A stretch of DNA of 64,000 bases from Eubacterium sp. (GTDB lineage Bacteria; Bacillota; Clostridia; Oscillospirales; Acutalibacteraceae). The notes below the pieces were generated by a model. The model was not told where the DNA came from, searched no databases, and was given only the letters and a program-made list of their open reading frames with translations. The translations under genes were made by a program, and so were the position numbers. This document shows positions 50,921 through 61,930 of the stretch, piece after piece (positions within the stretch are counted from its first letter, which is position 1; the number at the start of each line of letters is the position of its first letter). Location of the stretch: positions 124,001 through 188,000 of the forward strand of contig JARHZA010000001.1 in NCBI GenBank assembly GCA_029258375.1. Direction: 5' to 3'.

Positions 50921-53437
50921 ATGGCAAATAATGACGAAGTAATACGTTATGACAATCAAAAAATAGTAAATGTAGAGATTAGTGATGAAATTAGAACTGC
51001 GTTCCTTGATTATTCAATGAGCGTTATCGTTTCTCGTGCTTTGCCAGATGTAAGAGATGGTTTAAAACCTGTTCATCGTCGTATTCTTTACACAATGTAC
51101 GAAAATAATCTTTATCCAGAAAAAGCTTATCGTAAATGTGCCGATACAGTTGGTGCAGTTTTAGGTAGATACCATCCACATGGTGACGGATCTGTTTATG
51201 ATGCAATGGTTCGTCTTGCTCAGTGGTTTTCTATGAGATACGTTCTTGTTGACGGTCACGGTAACTTTGGTTCTATTGATGGTGACCCACCTGCTGCTTA
51301 CCGTTATACAGAATCAAGAATGAGCAAAATAAGTATGAAAATGCTTGCAGATATTGATAAAAATACTGTTGATTTTGCGTCTAACTATGATGATAGACTT
51401 AAAGAGCCTACTGTTCTTCCAACAAAATTCCCTAACCTTTTAGTAAATGGTTCAAGTGGTATTGCTGTTGGTATGGCTACAAATATTCCACCTCATAATA
51501 TGACAGAAGTTGTTGATGGTCTTTGTTATCTTATTGATCACCCAGAAGCAGATGTTCCTGAACTTATGCAGTATATTAAAGGCCCTGACTTCCCAACTGC
51601 CGGTATTATTATGGGAACAAAAGGTATTAAAGATGCTTATTCAACTGGTAGAGGTAAAGTTTATATCCGTGCAAAAGCAGAAATTGTTGAATCTAAAAAT
51701 GATAGATACAAAATTATTGTTACTGAACTTCCTTACCAAGTTAACAAAGCAAAACTTATTATGAATATTGCAGACCTTGTTAAAGATAAACGTCTTGAAG
51801 GTATTGCAGATATTAAAGACTACTCTAACCGCAAGGGTATGCACATTGAAATTGTTTGTAAAAGAGATGCAAACGCTCAAGTTGTTCTTAACAATCTTTA
51901 CAAAATGACTCAAATGCAAGTTACTTTTGGTGTTATTATGCTTGCACTTGTTAACGGTGTGCCAAAAGTTCTTTCTCTTAAAGAAATTCTTAATGAGTAT
52001 ATAAAGTTCCGTGAAGAAATTGTTACTCGCAGAACTAAGTTTGAACTTGATAAAGCGCAAACAAGAGCACATATTCTTGAAGGTCTCGCAAGAGCAATTG
52101 ATATTGTTGATGAAATTATTGCAACAATTCGTGCTTGTAAGGGTGGTCAGTCTGAAGCAAAACAGGCTATTATGGATAAATTTGAATTTGATGAACCACA
52201 AGCTGCTGCAATTGTTGCATTTAAACTTGGTCAGTTAGCTGGTCTTGAAATTCAAAAAATTACAAATGAATTAAACGAACTTCATATCAAAATTGCAGAT
52301 TTAATTGATATTTTAGAGAATGAAGATAGAGTTCTTAGCATCATTAAAACTGAGGCTCGTGAAGTTGCTGATAAGTTTGGCGACGAAAGACGTTCAGAAA
52401 TTACTGCAATGACTGGTTGTGTTGAAGATGAAGACTTAATTCCTGTTGAAGAGTCAATTTTAACTCTTACAAATATGGGTTATATGAAACGTATGACTGT
52501 TGATACATATAAAGCCCAAAACAGAGGCGGTCGTGGAATTATGGGAATGAGCCGTCGTGAAGAAGACGTTGCTAAAACTATGTTTAGTTGTTCTTCACAC
52601 GATGTTATCTTTATCTTTACAAACAGAGGTAAAGTGTTTAAGAAAAAGGCTTATGAGATTCCAGCATCTTCAAGAACTGGCAAAGGTATGAACGTTGTTA
52701 ACCTTTTACCTCTTGAAAAAGATGAAACTGTTTCTGCAATGGTTAAAATTCCAGAAGATGAAAACAGAAAATATCTTTGTATGGTTACAAAAAAAGGTAT
52801 AATTAAGAGAACAGATATAAACGAGTACCAGCATATTCGTCAAAGTGGTATTATTGCAATTAACCTTGATGAAGGCGACGAACTTGCTTATGTTGAAATT
52901 ACAGATGGCGAAAGAAAACTTGTTGTTGCTACTCACAACGGTATGAGTATTTGCTTTAATGAATCAGATGCAAGACTTATTGGTAGAACTGCACGTGGTG
53001 TTAAGGCTATTCAACTTGAAGATGACGATTTTGTTGTTGGTTTTGCTGCATCAATTGATGGATATACTCTTCTTACTGTTTCAGAAACTGGTTTTGGACG
53101 CAAAAGTTCTTTTGATGATTACCGTGTTCAATCAAGAGCAGGTAAAGGTCTTATTAACTACCGCACAGAACAGTATGGTAAAGTTGCAATGATTGCACCG
53201 GTTAAAGAAGACGATGATGTTATTATGATTTCAAGTGACGGTATTGTTATTCGTACTCATATTGACCAAATTTCTACTTTCCAACGTCCAAGCAAGGGTG
53301 TTAAAGTTATGAAAGTTAATGATGGCGAAGTTGTTGCAACAATTTCTGTTGTAGATAGATTTGAAGAAGAAGAAACAGAAGAAATAACTGAAATGGAAGA
53401 AACAACAGATAATATCGAAACAGAAAATAACGAATAA
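50921..53437 (+). CDS. gyrA: DNA gyrase subunit A
   Basis: [41 protein letters not shown] gyrase box. Confidence 0.97.
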   Translation: MANNDEVIRYDNQKIVNVEISDEIRTAFLDYSMSVIVSRALPDVRDGLKPVHRRILYTMYENNLYPEKAYRKCADTVGAVLGRYHPHGDGSVYDAMVRLAQWFSMRYVLVDGHGNFGSIDGDPPAAYRYTESRMSKISMKMLADIDKNTVDFASNYDDRLKEPTVLPTKFPNLLVNGSSGIAVGMATNIPPHNMTEVVDGLCYLIDHPEADVPELMQYIKGPDFPTAGIIMGTKGIKDAYSTGRGKVYIRAKAEIVESKNDRYKIIVTELPYQVNKAKLIMNIADLVKDKRLEGIADIKDYSNRKGMHIEIVCKRDANAQVVLNNLYKMTQMQVTFGVIMLALVNGVPKVLSLKEILNEYIKFREEIVTRRTKFELDKAQTRAHILEGLARAIDIVDEIIATIRACKGGQSEAKQAIMDKFEFDEPQAAAIVAFKLGQLAGLEIQKITNELNELHIKIADLIDILENEDRVLSIIKTEAREVADKFGDERRSEITAMTGCVEDEDLIPVEESILTLTNMGYMKRMTVDTYKAQNRGGRGIMGMSRREEDVAKTMFSCSSHDVIFIFTNRGKVFKKKAYEIPASSRTGKGMNVVNLLPLEKDETVSAMVKIPEDENRKYLCMVTKKGIIKRTDINEYQHIRQSGIIAINLDEGDELAYVEITDGERKLVVATHNGMSICFNESDARLIGRTARGVKAIQLEDDDFVVGFAASIDGYTLLTVSETGFGRKSSFDDYRVQSRAGKGLINYRTEQYGKVAMIAPVKEDDDVIMISSDGIVIRTHIDQISTFQRPSKGVKVMKVNDGEVVATISVVDRFEEEETEEITEMEETTDNIETENNE

Positions 53438-53440
53438 TAA

Positions 53441-53464
53441 AAAGGCAACCAAAAGGTTGCCTTT
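53441..53464. terminator. Intrinsic terminator after gyrA
   Basis: AAAGGCAACC/GGTTGCCTTT plus T-run. Confidence 0.87.
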
Positions 53465-53669
53465 TTTCATTGTTAATTAAAAATTCAAAAAAATTATAAA
53501 TTATATCTTTAATTTGAATTTAATATAACAAAAGTTTGTTTTAATTTATATAAAACAAAATACTTCAAATTACTACAAAATGTGGCAAAATAACAATTTA
53601 TAATTTATTTCTTGAAATAATTTTTGTTATGAGATATAATGGTGTGGTGTATTTTGAAGATTTGAGGAG

Positions 53670-55421
53670 ATGAAAATTTTGGCAGACCCATCTTACAACG
53701 TTGATGATATATTAAAAGAAGTTAGAAAAAGAAGAGAAGAACACGAAACACAAATTAAAGAATCTAATATTAAAGAAACAAAAGTTAATGAAATAAAAGC
53801 TAAAGAAATTAAAGCAAAACCAATTAGCGAATTAAAAGTAAACGAAATTAAGGCAAAGCCTATTAGCGAGTTAAAAAATAATGAAATAAATGAAAAACCT
53901 GTTAATGAGGTTTTAGAAAATACTAAAGAAGAAATTGAACGTCAAAAAGTTGAAGATCAAACTACCCAAAGATTAGAGTTTGATAAGAAAAAGACTGAAC
54001 AATTCGAGGCTCAAAAAGCAGAATATGAACAAAAAAGAGCTAATGAATTAGAATTGCAAAGAAGAATTGACGAAAGAAGAAAAGCTGAAAAGTTAGAAAA
54101 GCAAAGACTTGAGGCTGAAAAAGCTGGAATCAAAGTTAAAAGAGATATTGATGAAAGCGAACAAGTTGATTTACTTGAACTTTCTGGCGATAAGAAAAAG
54201 AAAAAAGGCAAAAAAAATAAAGACGGCAACAAAGAAAAATTTAGCAAAACTAAAAAAGGTAAAATTGTAATTTCTATTTTAGTTATTCTTGCTGTTTTAA
54301 TTGTTGGCGGTGGCATTTTTGCTGCTATTTACATCAACCATGCTCTTAATCAAGTAACAGAAAAGCCAGAAGATAAGCCTGTTACTGTTGAAGAATGGGA
54401 CGGAATGAGCGAACTTATTGAACATTTTGACCCAATTTATGAAGCACCAAAATCTGAAATTACAGATTTAAGTGATATGGTTAAAACTTGGTATTACACC
54501 GGAAAACCTGCATCTTCTACACACGTTTTAAATATTTTACTTATTGGCGAAGATACTCGTGGTGAAGAAATTGAAGATGAGGGCACAAGGGCAGACTCTG
54601 CAATTATTGCAAGTGTTAATATTGATACTGGCAAAATTACTCTTACTTCAATTTTACGTGACACTTATGTTTATTTTGAACTTGAAGAAGGTAACAAAGA
54701 ATCAGGCAGATTCGATAAAATAAATGCTGCAATGTCACGTGGTGGGCTTGATTGTTATATTAGAACAGTAGAAAATAACTTTAAAATCAATATTGATAAC
54801 TATGTTTTAGTTAACTTTGATAGCTTCAAAACTATTATTAACACTCTTGGCGGTGTTGATATTGAAATGAAAGCAAAAGAAATTAAAGAAATTAACAACC
54901 ACCAAGCACGTTATGGCAATGTTACTATTAAAAAGACTTTTGAAGGCGACAAGGGTGTAGTGCATCTTAATGGTGAACAGGCACTTGCTTATAGCCGTAT
55001 AAGAAAAATTGACTCTGATAACGAACGTGCAAATAGACAAAAAACTGTTCTTAACGAACTTTTCAAAAAAGCAAAGAGTTCATCAAGCGTTAAACTTGTA
55101 GAACTTGTTACAAAACTTATTCCTTATGTTAAAACCGGTGCAACAAAACAAGAAATTCTTGATATGGGCACTTATGCTTTAAAGCACGGCTGGATAGAAT
55201 ATGAAGTTCAATCATTTAACGTTCCAGAAAACTTTGAAGATGCAGACGGAACAACTCAAAAAACTGCTATTGGTGGAACTTATAGAGGAAAATCAAGTTC
55301 TGGCGACTGGAAATGGAGAGCAGACTTACCACTTTCAGCAAAGCGTGTTCAAGAAAATATTTATGGCAAAACTTGTGTTGTTTTAAATGAAAACAGACCA
55401 CATTTTGAAAAACTTGACTAA
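53670..55421 (+). CDS. LytR-CpsA-Psr family protein with long repetitive charged cytoplasmic N-terminus
   Basis: LNILLIGEDTRGEE, TRADSAIIASVNIDTGKITLTSILRDTYV, LNGEQALAYSRIRKIDSDNERANRQKTVL. Confidence 0.92.
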   Translation: MKILADPSYNVDDILKEVRKRREEHETQIKESNIKETKVNEIKAKEIKAKPISELKVNEIKAKPISELKNNEINEKPVNEVLENTKEEIERQKVEDQTTQRLEFDKKKTEQFEAQKAEYEQKRANELELQRRIDERRKAEKLEKQRLEAEKAGIKVKRDIDESEQVDLLELSGDKKKKKGKKNKDGNKEKFSKTKKGKIVISILVILAVLIVGGGIFAAIYINHALNQVTEKPEDKPVTVEEWDGMSELIEHFDPIYEAPKSEITDLSDMVKTWYYTGKPASSTHVLNILLIGEDTRGEEIEDEGTRADSAIIASVNIDTGKITLTSILRDTYVYFELEEGNKESGRFDKINAAMSRGGLDCYIRTVENNFKINIDNYVLVNFDSFKTIINTLGGVDIEMKAKEIKEINNHQARYGNVTIKKTFEGDKGVVHLNGEQALAYSRIRKIDSDNERANRQKTVLNELFKKAKSSSSVKLVELVTKLIPYVKTGATKQEILDMGTYALKHGWIEYEVQSFNVPENFEDADGTTQKTAIGGTYRGKSSSGDWKWRADLPLSAKRVQENIYGKTCVVLNENRPHFEKLD

Positions 55422-55436
55422 AATTTATAGCATAAA

Positions 55437-55465
55437 AAAAGACGAGAAATTTTCTCGTCTTTTTA
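55437..55465. terminator. Intrinsic terminator
   Basis: AAAAGACGAGAAA/TTTCTCGTCTTTT. Confidence 0.85.
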
Positions 55466-55510
55466 TTTTTATTAAATTTAATTTGCTATAAAATGTTTTT
55501 AATATATAAA

Positions 55511-56236
55511 TTATAATCTTAAAAGCTTTTTAGCATTGTTATAGAATATATCTTCTTGTGCTTTTTCATCAAGCCCACAAGATAAAACTTTTTGAATTTC
55601 TACTGACGGATGATGAAAAGGAGAATCAATTCCAAACATAATTCTATCTTTACCAACAGTTTCGTATGCCTCTTTAATTTTGCTGCCCATTGGCATACCA
55701 CTCATTTCAAGATATAAATTATCAAATCTTTTTGCCATTTTTATTGAGGCATCTATATAAACACCGTGACCGTGGCCCATATGAATCATTGTAACTCTAA
55801 CATCTGGATACTTTTCTGCAAGAAGTGCAATGCTCCAAGGAAGTGAGTAAGGTGGGTGACCACAGTGAATAAATACTGGAACATCGTATTCCCTTGCAAA
55901 ATCCATAACAGGATAAACAATTTCATCATCTGCAACAAATGAATCAATAAGTGGTTGCATTTTTATTCCTGCAAAATTTTCTTTATTTATGTATTTATCA
56001 AGTTTCTTTTCAACATCATCAAGTGCTGGATTAACCCAAACGAAAGGAACTATTTTTTCTGGGTATGTTTGAAACGCATCAACTACTTGATCGTTACCCA
56101 TAAATGATGAACCAGTTAAAAAAGTTTTTTCAATTTCGTATTCTTCCATTTGCTCGGCAAGTTTTTCTTTTGTAAAAGCAACTCCTGCCCAGCCACCAAA
56201 ATCACCAATATGTGAATGTGCATCAATCTTTTTCAT
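55511..56236 (-). CDS. Amidohydrolase-2 family protein
   Basis: KKIDAHSHIGDF, VPVFIHCGHPP, DRIMFGIDSPFHHP. Confidence 0.85.
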   Translation of the reverse strand: MKKIDAHSHIGDFGGWAGVAFTKEKLAEQMEEYEIEKTFLTGSSFMGNDQVVDAFQTYPEKIVPFVWVNPALDDVEKKLDKYINKENFAGIKMQPLIDSFVADDEIVYPVMDFAREYDVPVFIHCGHPPYSLPWSIALLAEKYPDVRVTMIHMGHGHGVYIDASIKMAKRFDNLYLEMSGMPMGSKIKEAYETVGKDRIMFGIDSPFHHPSVEIQKVLSCGLDEKAQEDIFYNNAKKLLRL

Positions 56237-56248
56237 TTTGTTACCCCT

Positions 56249-56794
56249 TTACTCTGCAAAATTTTTAAGTTTTTTAATTGCATTTGTTTTATTTAAAATT
56301 GTAATTAAAACTAAAGAAATAACTACACCGGCAGTAGTTTGAACTAATAAACCAGGAAGTGAAGCAACGGCAGCCGCTTTACCATACAAGAAAAAGTGTG
56401 AAATTGCATAAGCACAAATTTGAAATACACCACCGGCAATAGCACCAACAATAAAGCCTAAATTATTTTTTTTAATTAGATGTTCTGCAATGTAGCCACA
56501 AATTAAAGCCATAACAAGTTTAATTAAAAGTGTTGGCGGAATCCAAATTGCATAGCCACCAATTAAATCGGCAAGTGCTGCACCAATACTTCCGGCAAAA
56601 GCTGCTCTTTTTGTTCCAAGAATTGCTACTGAAAGAAAAATTATGCAGTCGCCCAAATGTATATAGCCAGTTGCTGCCGGAATTTTAAAAGTGAATGTAA
56701 AAACAAACACAAGGGCAGCCATTACACCGGTAAAACAGATTGATTTAACATTGATTTTTGAATTAGATTTTTCAATTATTTTTTGATTTTCCAT
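56249..56794 (-). CDS. ECF transporter S component
   Basis: ATGYIHLGDCIIFLSVAILG, GSIGAALADLIGGYAIWIPPTLLIKLVMALICGYI. Confidence 0.82.
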   Translation of the reverse strand: MENQKIIEKSNSKINVKSICFTGVMAALVFVFTFTFKIPAATGYIHLGDCIIFLSVAILGTKRAAFAGSIGAALADLIGGYAIWIPPTLLIKLVMALICGYIAEHLIKKNNLGFIVGAIAGGVFQICAYAISHFFLYGKAAAVASLPGLLVQTTAGVVISLVLITILNKTNAIKKLKNFAE

Positions 56795-56892
56795 ATCATC
56801 TCTCCTTATTTTTTAGATTTTATCATTGAATTGTATATCAATCAATGCACAAAAATAAGTAAAAAATAAAGGACAGATTTGTTTTTTATAAT

Positions 56893-57522
56893 TTATTCGT
56901 CTTCTTTTAATGAAACAGGAGATGTGTCTACAACTTCAAGTTTGTTTGTTTGCATCCATAAAGATGGAGTTATGCGAAGTTTAAAACCGTAACCGGCATC
57001 CATTTGCCAGTGTGCCATTGGTGCTTCTGGTATTCCATAGCAAGAAAGAATTGTCATAAGAACACCTGCGTGGCCAACAATTGCAGCAGTTTCTGTGCCA
57101 GTTTTCATAAGTCCTTCAACTATTTTTTCAAAAGCTGAACAAACACGCTGAACAAATTCTGCGTTGCTTTCGCCATAAGGTGGTCTTGCGTGAATATCTC
57201 CGTGAAGCCAGTTTTTAAAATCTTCGTTATTTTCTAAATCTTGGGCAGTACATTCTTCAAATTCGCCAAAATTATATTCAATTAAATCGTTAATAACAAG
57301 TGGGTTATTTTGAGGAAACATAATATTTGCAGAATCAAGGCATCTTTTTAGTGGAGAAGAAAAAACTACATCAACTTGTGGATAATGTTTGTGTGCCTTT
57401 ATATTTCTTAGTGATTCTATACTATTTGTAGTTAAAGGATAGTCTGTATGACCTATATATTGTGCATTGATATTGCCTTTTGTCAAACCGTGTCGAAATA
57501 GGTAAATAGTGTAAGTTTTCAT
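56893..57522 (-). CDS. Histidine phosphatase family protein (CobC/GpmB-like)
   Basis: IYLFRHGLTKGN, SSPLKRCLDSA, AAIVGHAGVLM. Confidence 0.88.
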   Translation of the reverse strand: MKTYTIYLFRHGLTKGNINAQYIGHTDYPLTTNSIESLRNIKAHKHYPQVDVVFSSPLKRCLDSANIMFPQNNPLVINDLIEYNFGEFEECTAQDLENNEDFKNWLHGDIHARPPYGESNAEFVQRVCSAFEKIVEGLMKTGTETAAIVGHAGVLMTILSCYGIPEAPMAHWQMDAGYGFKLRITPSLWMQTNKLEVVDTSPVSLKEDE

Positions 57523-57673
57523 TGAAATACCTCCATAAATTACAAATTTATAACAAATTTTATTTTTTTTGATTTTTTACTTTACTTTTTGTTAATTACA
57601 AAGTATACTACAACAAGTATAAGAAAATTCTGTATTTATAAAGAATTAAATATTTGGGGTAGGAGAATTTAAA

Positions 57674-58333
57674 ATGGCTCAAGAAGAAGTAAAGAAAGAA
57701 GTTACTAAAACTGAAAATAGAAAAAGTAAAACAACTAAATTTGCATCTATTTTATCACAACTTAGAAAAGAACGTGGTTATAGTCAAAAAAAAGTTGCTG
57801 CAGATCTTGGAATTAGCCAAGCACTTTTAAGTCACTACGAAAAAGGTATTCGTGAATGTGGCCTTGATTTTGTAATTCGTTGCAGTGATTACTATGGTGT
57901 TACAACAGACTTTTTACTTGGTGTTTCAAAAAGCAGATTTGGTCTTGATGAAGATTACGTTATTAAAATGGATGAAGATGAAAATGTTAATTCAATGAAC
58001 ATTCTTTCAAACGCAACAAAAATGCTTGTTGATACAGCAACTGCTGCATCTGCAGATGTTAGCACAGCAAGATATTTGCACGATTACTATATGCTTTGCC
58101 TTTACAGAGGTTCTTTAACTCTTGCAAAAGCAGGCGCAATTCCAACAGATTTATTTAAACTTGATTTTACAACTGGTCACGAACTTGCATCTGCTGCAAT
58201 TGCAATTCTTGATGCAAGATTTACTTTTATTGAAGATAAGTCTCGCACCGGTGCAGATTGCTTATCTAAAACTGCTCTTCACGTTCTTATTGAAGAAGCA
58301 GAAAATTATTTAATGGATAGCTTTGTTGTTTGA
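57674..58333 (+). CDS. XRE-family HTH transcriptional regulator
   Basis: LRKERGYSQKKVAADLGISQALLSHYEKGIRECGLDFVIRCSDYYGVTTDFLLG. Confidence 0.9.
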   Translation: MAQEEVKKEVTKTENRKSKTTKFASILSQLRKERGYSQKKVAADLGISQALLSHYEKGIRECGLDFVIRCSDYYGVTTDFLLGVSKSRFGLDEDYVIKMDEDENVNSMNILSNATKMLVDTATAASADVSTARYLHDYYMLCLYRGSLTLAKAGAIPTDLFKLDFTTGHELASAAIAILDARFTFIEDKSRTGADCLSKTALHVLIEEAENYLMDSFVV

Positions 58334-58373
58334 TAATCAATCAACTGTAAAAAAGAAACGAAAAAGAATATAA

Positions 58374-59066
58374 TTATTCTTTTTCACTTTCAATATATTT
58401 AAGTATTATTGCCGTAGATTTTTCTGCGGCAATTTTTTTGAATGTTGGGTAATCAATTAAAGAGTTTTCATCGCCTCCGTCACTAATTGAACGAAGAACT
58501 GCAAAAGGAATTTCGTTTGCATTACAAACGTGGCCAATTGCCGCACCTTCCATTTCTCCACAATTTGCGTTGAAAATTGTGGAAATCTCGCTCTTTAAAT
58601 TATCATCAGCAATAAAAGTATCACCACTTGCAATAGTACCAAAATGAACTGTTTCGCCAAGTTCTTTTGCTATTTTTGCGATTTTTTCTGAAATTTCAAA
58701 ATCGGTGTCAATTTTAATTTTGCCTAAACCGTTTATGTAGCCACGTGGTTCGCCAAGTGCAGTAATATCAATATCATATTCACAAACATCGTTTGCAACA
58801 ACAATATTTTTAATAACCACATCTTTTGAAAGTGAACACGCAACACCAATATTTATAATTTTGTCTACATCAAAATGGTCTATCATTGCTTGAGTGCATA
58901 AAGCAGCATTAACTTTGCCAGGGTTGCACTGTGCAACACAAACCATAACATCTTCAATTAAACCATTTACAAAACTAATTCCTGCAATATCTCTTATAAC
59001 AGGGTTAGATATTTTTTCTTTAATTTGTTGAACTTCAACGTCCATTGCTCCTATAATTCCAAGCAT
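58374..59066 (-). CDS. mtnN: 5'-methylthioadenosine/S-adenosylhomocysteine nucleosidase
   Basis: IIGAMDVEVQQIKEKI, FGTIASGDTFIADD, GEMEGAAIGHVCNANEIPFAVLRSISDGGD. Confidence 0.92.
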   Translation of the reverse strand: MLGIIGAMDVEVQQIKEKISNPVIRDIAGISFVNGLIEDVMVCVAQCNPGKVNAALCTQAMIDHFDVDKIINIGVACSLSKDVVIKNIVVANDVCEYDIDITALGEPRGYINGLGKIKIDTDFEISEKIAKIAKELGETVHFGTIASGDTFIADDNLKSEISTIFNANCGEMEGAAIGHVCNANEIPFAVLRSISDGGDENSLIDYPTFKKIAAEKSTAIILKYIESEKE

Positions 59067-59941
59067 TTTTGTTCCTCCAAAAGTAATTTTTTTATTATAT
59101 ATTTATAGATTAAAACACCAAAGATAGTGCCAAGGGTGTTTAAAATAATGTCGTCAATATCGGCATCGCCTATTTTAGTTAACCCCTGAATAAGTTCAGC
59201 TAAAAAACTTGTTAAGATTGGGATTATTGTTATTAAAAAGATTTTGTTTTTATTTATAAATCTGCTAAGAAGCAGTGGCATAGTTGTAAAAAAGAATATG
59301 TTTCCAATAGTTCTTATAGTTTTTATTATCCAGTTACCGTCTTTTTCAAAAATAACATTTATAGCATCTTTAATTTCGCCATTAAATGGAATAAGATTTA
59401 CTACTCTTAAATTACTAACTTGCCTATGCAAAAGAAAAGCAGTGAAAAAAAGATAAATAAAAAGAAATAAATAAATTTTGAAAAATTCGTTATAAAAATT
59501 ATTAAATCCAAAATATTTAATGTGCTTATTTTTTGAACGGTAAAAAAGAGCACACGAAACAAAGAAAATTGTAAAAAAAGTTAATATGCCACAAGCAAGG
59601 TGATAAAGATTTGATTTATTTGTGTTTTTAAAAAATGAAAAATCAAATTCATTTAAAAAGATAAATAAAATCATTGTTACAGATGTTGCTTTGCCAATGA
59701 AATTAAAGTTTTTAGTTGCATAAAAGCAAAAAGCCGTTGATACGGCAGGAATTAAAAATGATAAAAAAAGTTTTAAAACCGCATAGTTGTTGCTAAATAA
59801 AAATTCTTGCTTTAAACTTGAATGAAAGGTGCAAGAAGTTATAAAAACAGTGATAAAAAACAATAATTTTGAAAAAAATACAAAAAATTTATCAACTGAT
59901 GAATACTTATTTAACAACATTTTAGTTATTGCCAAATTCAT
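59051..59941 (-). CDS. VanZ-family membrane protein
   Basis: FTAFLLHRQ...NLIPFNGEI...SFLAELIQGLTKIGDADIDDIILNTLGTIFG. Confidence 0.82.
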   Translation of the reverse strand: MNLAITKMLLNKYSSVDKFFVFFSKLLFFITVFITSCTFHSSLKQEFLFSNNYAVLKLFLSFLIPAVSTAFCFYATKNFNFIGKATSVTMILFIFLNEFDFSFFKNTNKSNLYHLACGILTFFTIFFVSCALFYRSKNKHIKYFGFNNFYNEFFKIYLFLFIYLFFTAFLLHRQVSNLRVVNLIPFNGEIKDAINVIFEKDGNWIIKTIRTIGNIFFFTTMPLLLSRFINKNKIFLITIIPILTSFLAELIQGLTKIGDADIDDIILNTLGTIFGVLIYKYIIKKLLLEEQKCLEL

Positions 59942-60007
59942 ACCCCCAATATATAGTGTTATTATAATATATAACTTTTTTAATTACAAGAATTATTATT
60001 TTTAAGG

Positions 60008-60037
60008 TTGACAAGTTGTGCTTTTTTATAATATAAT
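60008..60037 (+). promoter_or_regulatory. Sigma-A-type promoter for the rpmH operon
   Basis: TTGACA (60008-60013), 18-nt spacer, TATAAT (60032-60037). Confidence 0.75.
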
Positions 60038-60185
60038 ATTGTGGCTAATGTGGGTAAGTGTTTTAGGGCATTGTAAAATATACGGTGCTTTTTACCTGCA
60101 ATAAAAGCGGATAAGCCTGCACTATACCGTGCAGAGAATATAAAGATTAAGACCAGTTTAGTCTGCGAAAGGTAGTGAATTTTTA

Positions 60186-60320
60186 ATGAAAAGAACATTT
60201 CAACCTAAAAAAAGACATGCTCAAATGGAACATGGCTTCAGAAAAAGAATGTCAACAAGAAACGGAAAGAAAGTTCTTGCACGTCGTCGTGCTAAGGGAA
60301 GAAAAAGACTTTCTTACTAA
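60186..60320 (+). CDS. rpmH: 50S ribosomal protein L34 (not in the supplied ORF track)
   Basis: Own translation [44 protein letters not shown]. Confidence 0.97.
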   Translation: MKRTFQPKKRHAQMEHGFRKRMSTRNGKKVLARRRAKGRKRLSY

Positions 60321-60339
60321 TTTTTAAGGGAATGGTTTC

Positions 60340-60672
60340 GTGAAAAGCAAAGCCTTAAAGGAAAACAAAGATTTTCGCCGTCTTTATTATCGAGGAAAAA
60401 GTGAGGCATCATCAAGCCTTGTTACCTATGTTATGAAAAACAGATATGGTGAAACAAGGGTTGGCATTACAACAGGTAAAAAAATCGGCGGAGCAGTAGA
60501 GCGCAATAGAGCAAGGCGTGTTATAAGAGCATCTTTTTCTGAATTTGAAAATAATCTTTCAGGAAAGTATGATATTGTTTTTGTTGCACGCACTAAAACT
60601 ACACAAGTAAAAATGCAAACTGTTAGAGCAGAAATGGAAATGCAACTTAAAAAACTTGGAGTTTTAAAATGA
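60340..60672 (+). CDS. rnpA: Ribonuclease P protein component (GTG start)
   Basis: [16 protein letters not shown]...[27 protein letters not shown]. Confidence 0.95.
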   Translation: MKSKALKENKDFRRLYYRGKSEASSSLVTYVMKNRYGETRVGITTGKKIGGAVERNRARRVIRASFSEFENNLSGKYDIVFVARTKTTQVKMQTVRAEMEMQLKKLGVLK

Positions 60673-60923
60673 AAAAATATATTAAAAAGTTTTTGATTTT
60701 TTTAATTCGTACTTATCAAGTTACGTTAAGCCCACGTGTTTCACATGGTGCTTGCCGTTATTACCCAACCTGTTCGCATTATGCGATAGAGGCTATTGAA
60801 GTGCATGGTATTTTTAAAGGCAGTTTTCTTGCGCTAAAAAGGATTTTAAGGTGCAATCCACTTTTTAAAGGTGGGTACGACCCTGTTCCTCCAAAAAAGA
60901 ATAAAAATGAGGATAACAAATGA
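60669..60923 (+). CDS. yidD: Membrane protein insertion efficiency factor YidD
   Basis: [32 protein letters not shown]...GGYDPVP. Confidence 0.95.
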   Translation: MKKYIKKFLIFLIRTYQVTLSPRVSHGACRYYPTCSHYAIEAIEVHGIFKGSFLALKRILRCNPLFKGGYDPVPPKKNKNEDNK

Positions 60924-61918
60924 TTGATATGTTAGCAAATCCTGTATTACTCGCTGTGAGCACATCAGGTTCATTTATTTTCAAACCTCTTTATTGGTTA
61001 TTTGGTGTTTGTATGGAATTTCTTATGTCCATACTCAACAATCAATATTTCCTTGCAATAGTTATCTTTACTTTGTTGACAAGAATTATTTTGTTGCCAC
61101 TTAACGTGCGTCAGCAAAAAACAATGTCTAAAACAACAAGATTACAACCTAAAATTCAAAAAATCCAAAAGAAATATCCAAACCCAGACCCAAAAGAACG
61201 TGCAAAGATGCAAGAAGAAATGCAAGATCTTTACGCAAGAGAAGGTCACAACCCAATGAGTATGGGTTGCGGAACAATGATTTTCCAAATGGTATTCCTT
61301 ATGGGTATTGTTGGTATTATTTATTACCCATTAACTTATGTTATCGGTATGAGTGGTATTGATTCATACGCAAACGAACTTATGCAGTTAATTAAAGACC
61401 AGGGTTATAATGGAACATACCTTCAGCTTGGAATTCTTGAAAACTGGGCGCAATACAAAGATACTTTGGTTGCAAGTTATCCAGACTTATTTACTGCTGA
61501 AAACTGTTCGGCTATTGAGGCATTCCGTTCAGGAATGTATATAGGCAACCTTGATATGACAGCTATTCCTCACTGGAAAGATGGCATTATTGTTTTAGTT
61601 CCTATTCTCTCTTTCTTAACATCTCTTGGTTCAACAGTTATTTCAACACTTATTCAAAAGAAGAACAACCCTGCAGCAGCTCAGCAGATGAGTCAAATGC
61701 TCATAATGAATCTTATGATGCCATTATTCTCATTATATATTGCGTTTAAAGTTCCTGCAGCAGTAGGTTTTTATTGGATTGTTGGTAACCTTGTTTCTAT
61801 TTTACAACAAGTTTATATTGCAGCAGTTCATCCTCCTCGTAAAAGTCAGGCAAAACTTATGATTGAAAATACAGTTGAAAGACGCTCAAGAGAGGAAAAC
61901 ATTAAGAAAATTAAATAA
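60920..61918 (+). CDS. yidC: Membrane protein insertase YidC
   Basis: [37 protein letters not shown]; follows yidD. Confidence 0.94.
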   Translation: MIDMLANPVLLAVSTSGSFIFKPLYWLFGVCMEFLMSILNNQYFLAIVIFTLLTRIILLPLNVRQQKTMSKTTRLQPKIQKIQKKYPNPDPKERAKMQEEMQDLYAREGHNPMSMGCGTMIFQMVFLMGIVGIIYYPLTYVIGMSGIDSYANELMQLIKDQGYNGTYLQLGILENWAQYKDTLVASYPDLFTAENCSAIEAFRSGMYIGNLDMTAIPHWKDGIIVLVPILSFLTSLGSTVISTLIQKKNNPAAAQQMSQMLIMNLMMPLFSLYIAFKVPAAVGFYWIVGNLVSILQQVYIAAVHPPRKSQAKLMIENTVERRSREENIKKIK

Positions 61919-61930
61919 TCGGAGGATTAT

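Noticed and set aside
51641-52201. 186-aa minus-strand ORF opposite gyrA
   Set aside because: Antisense to a certain essential gene; N/F/I/C-rich composition is typical of shadow ORFs in AT-rich DNA
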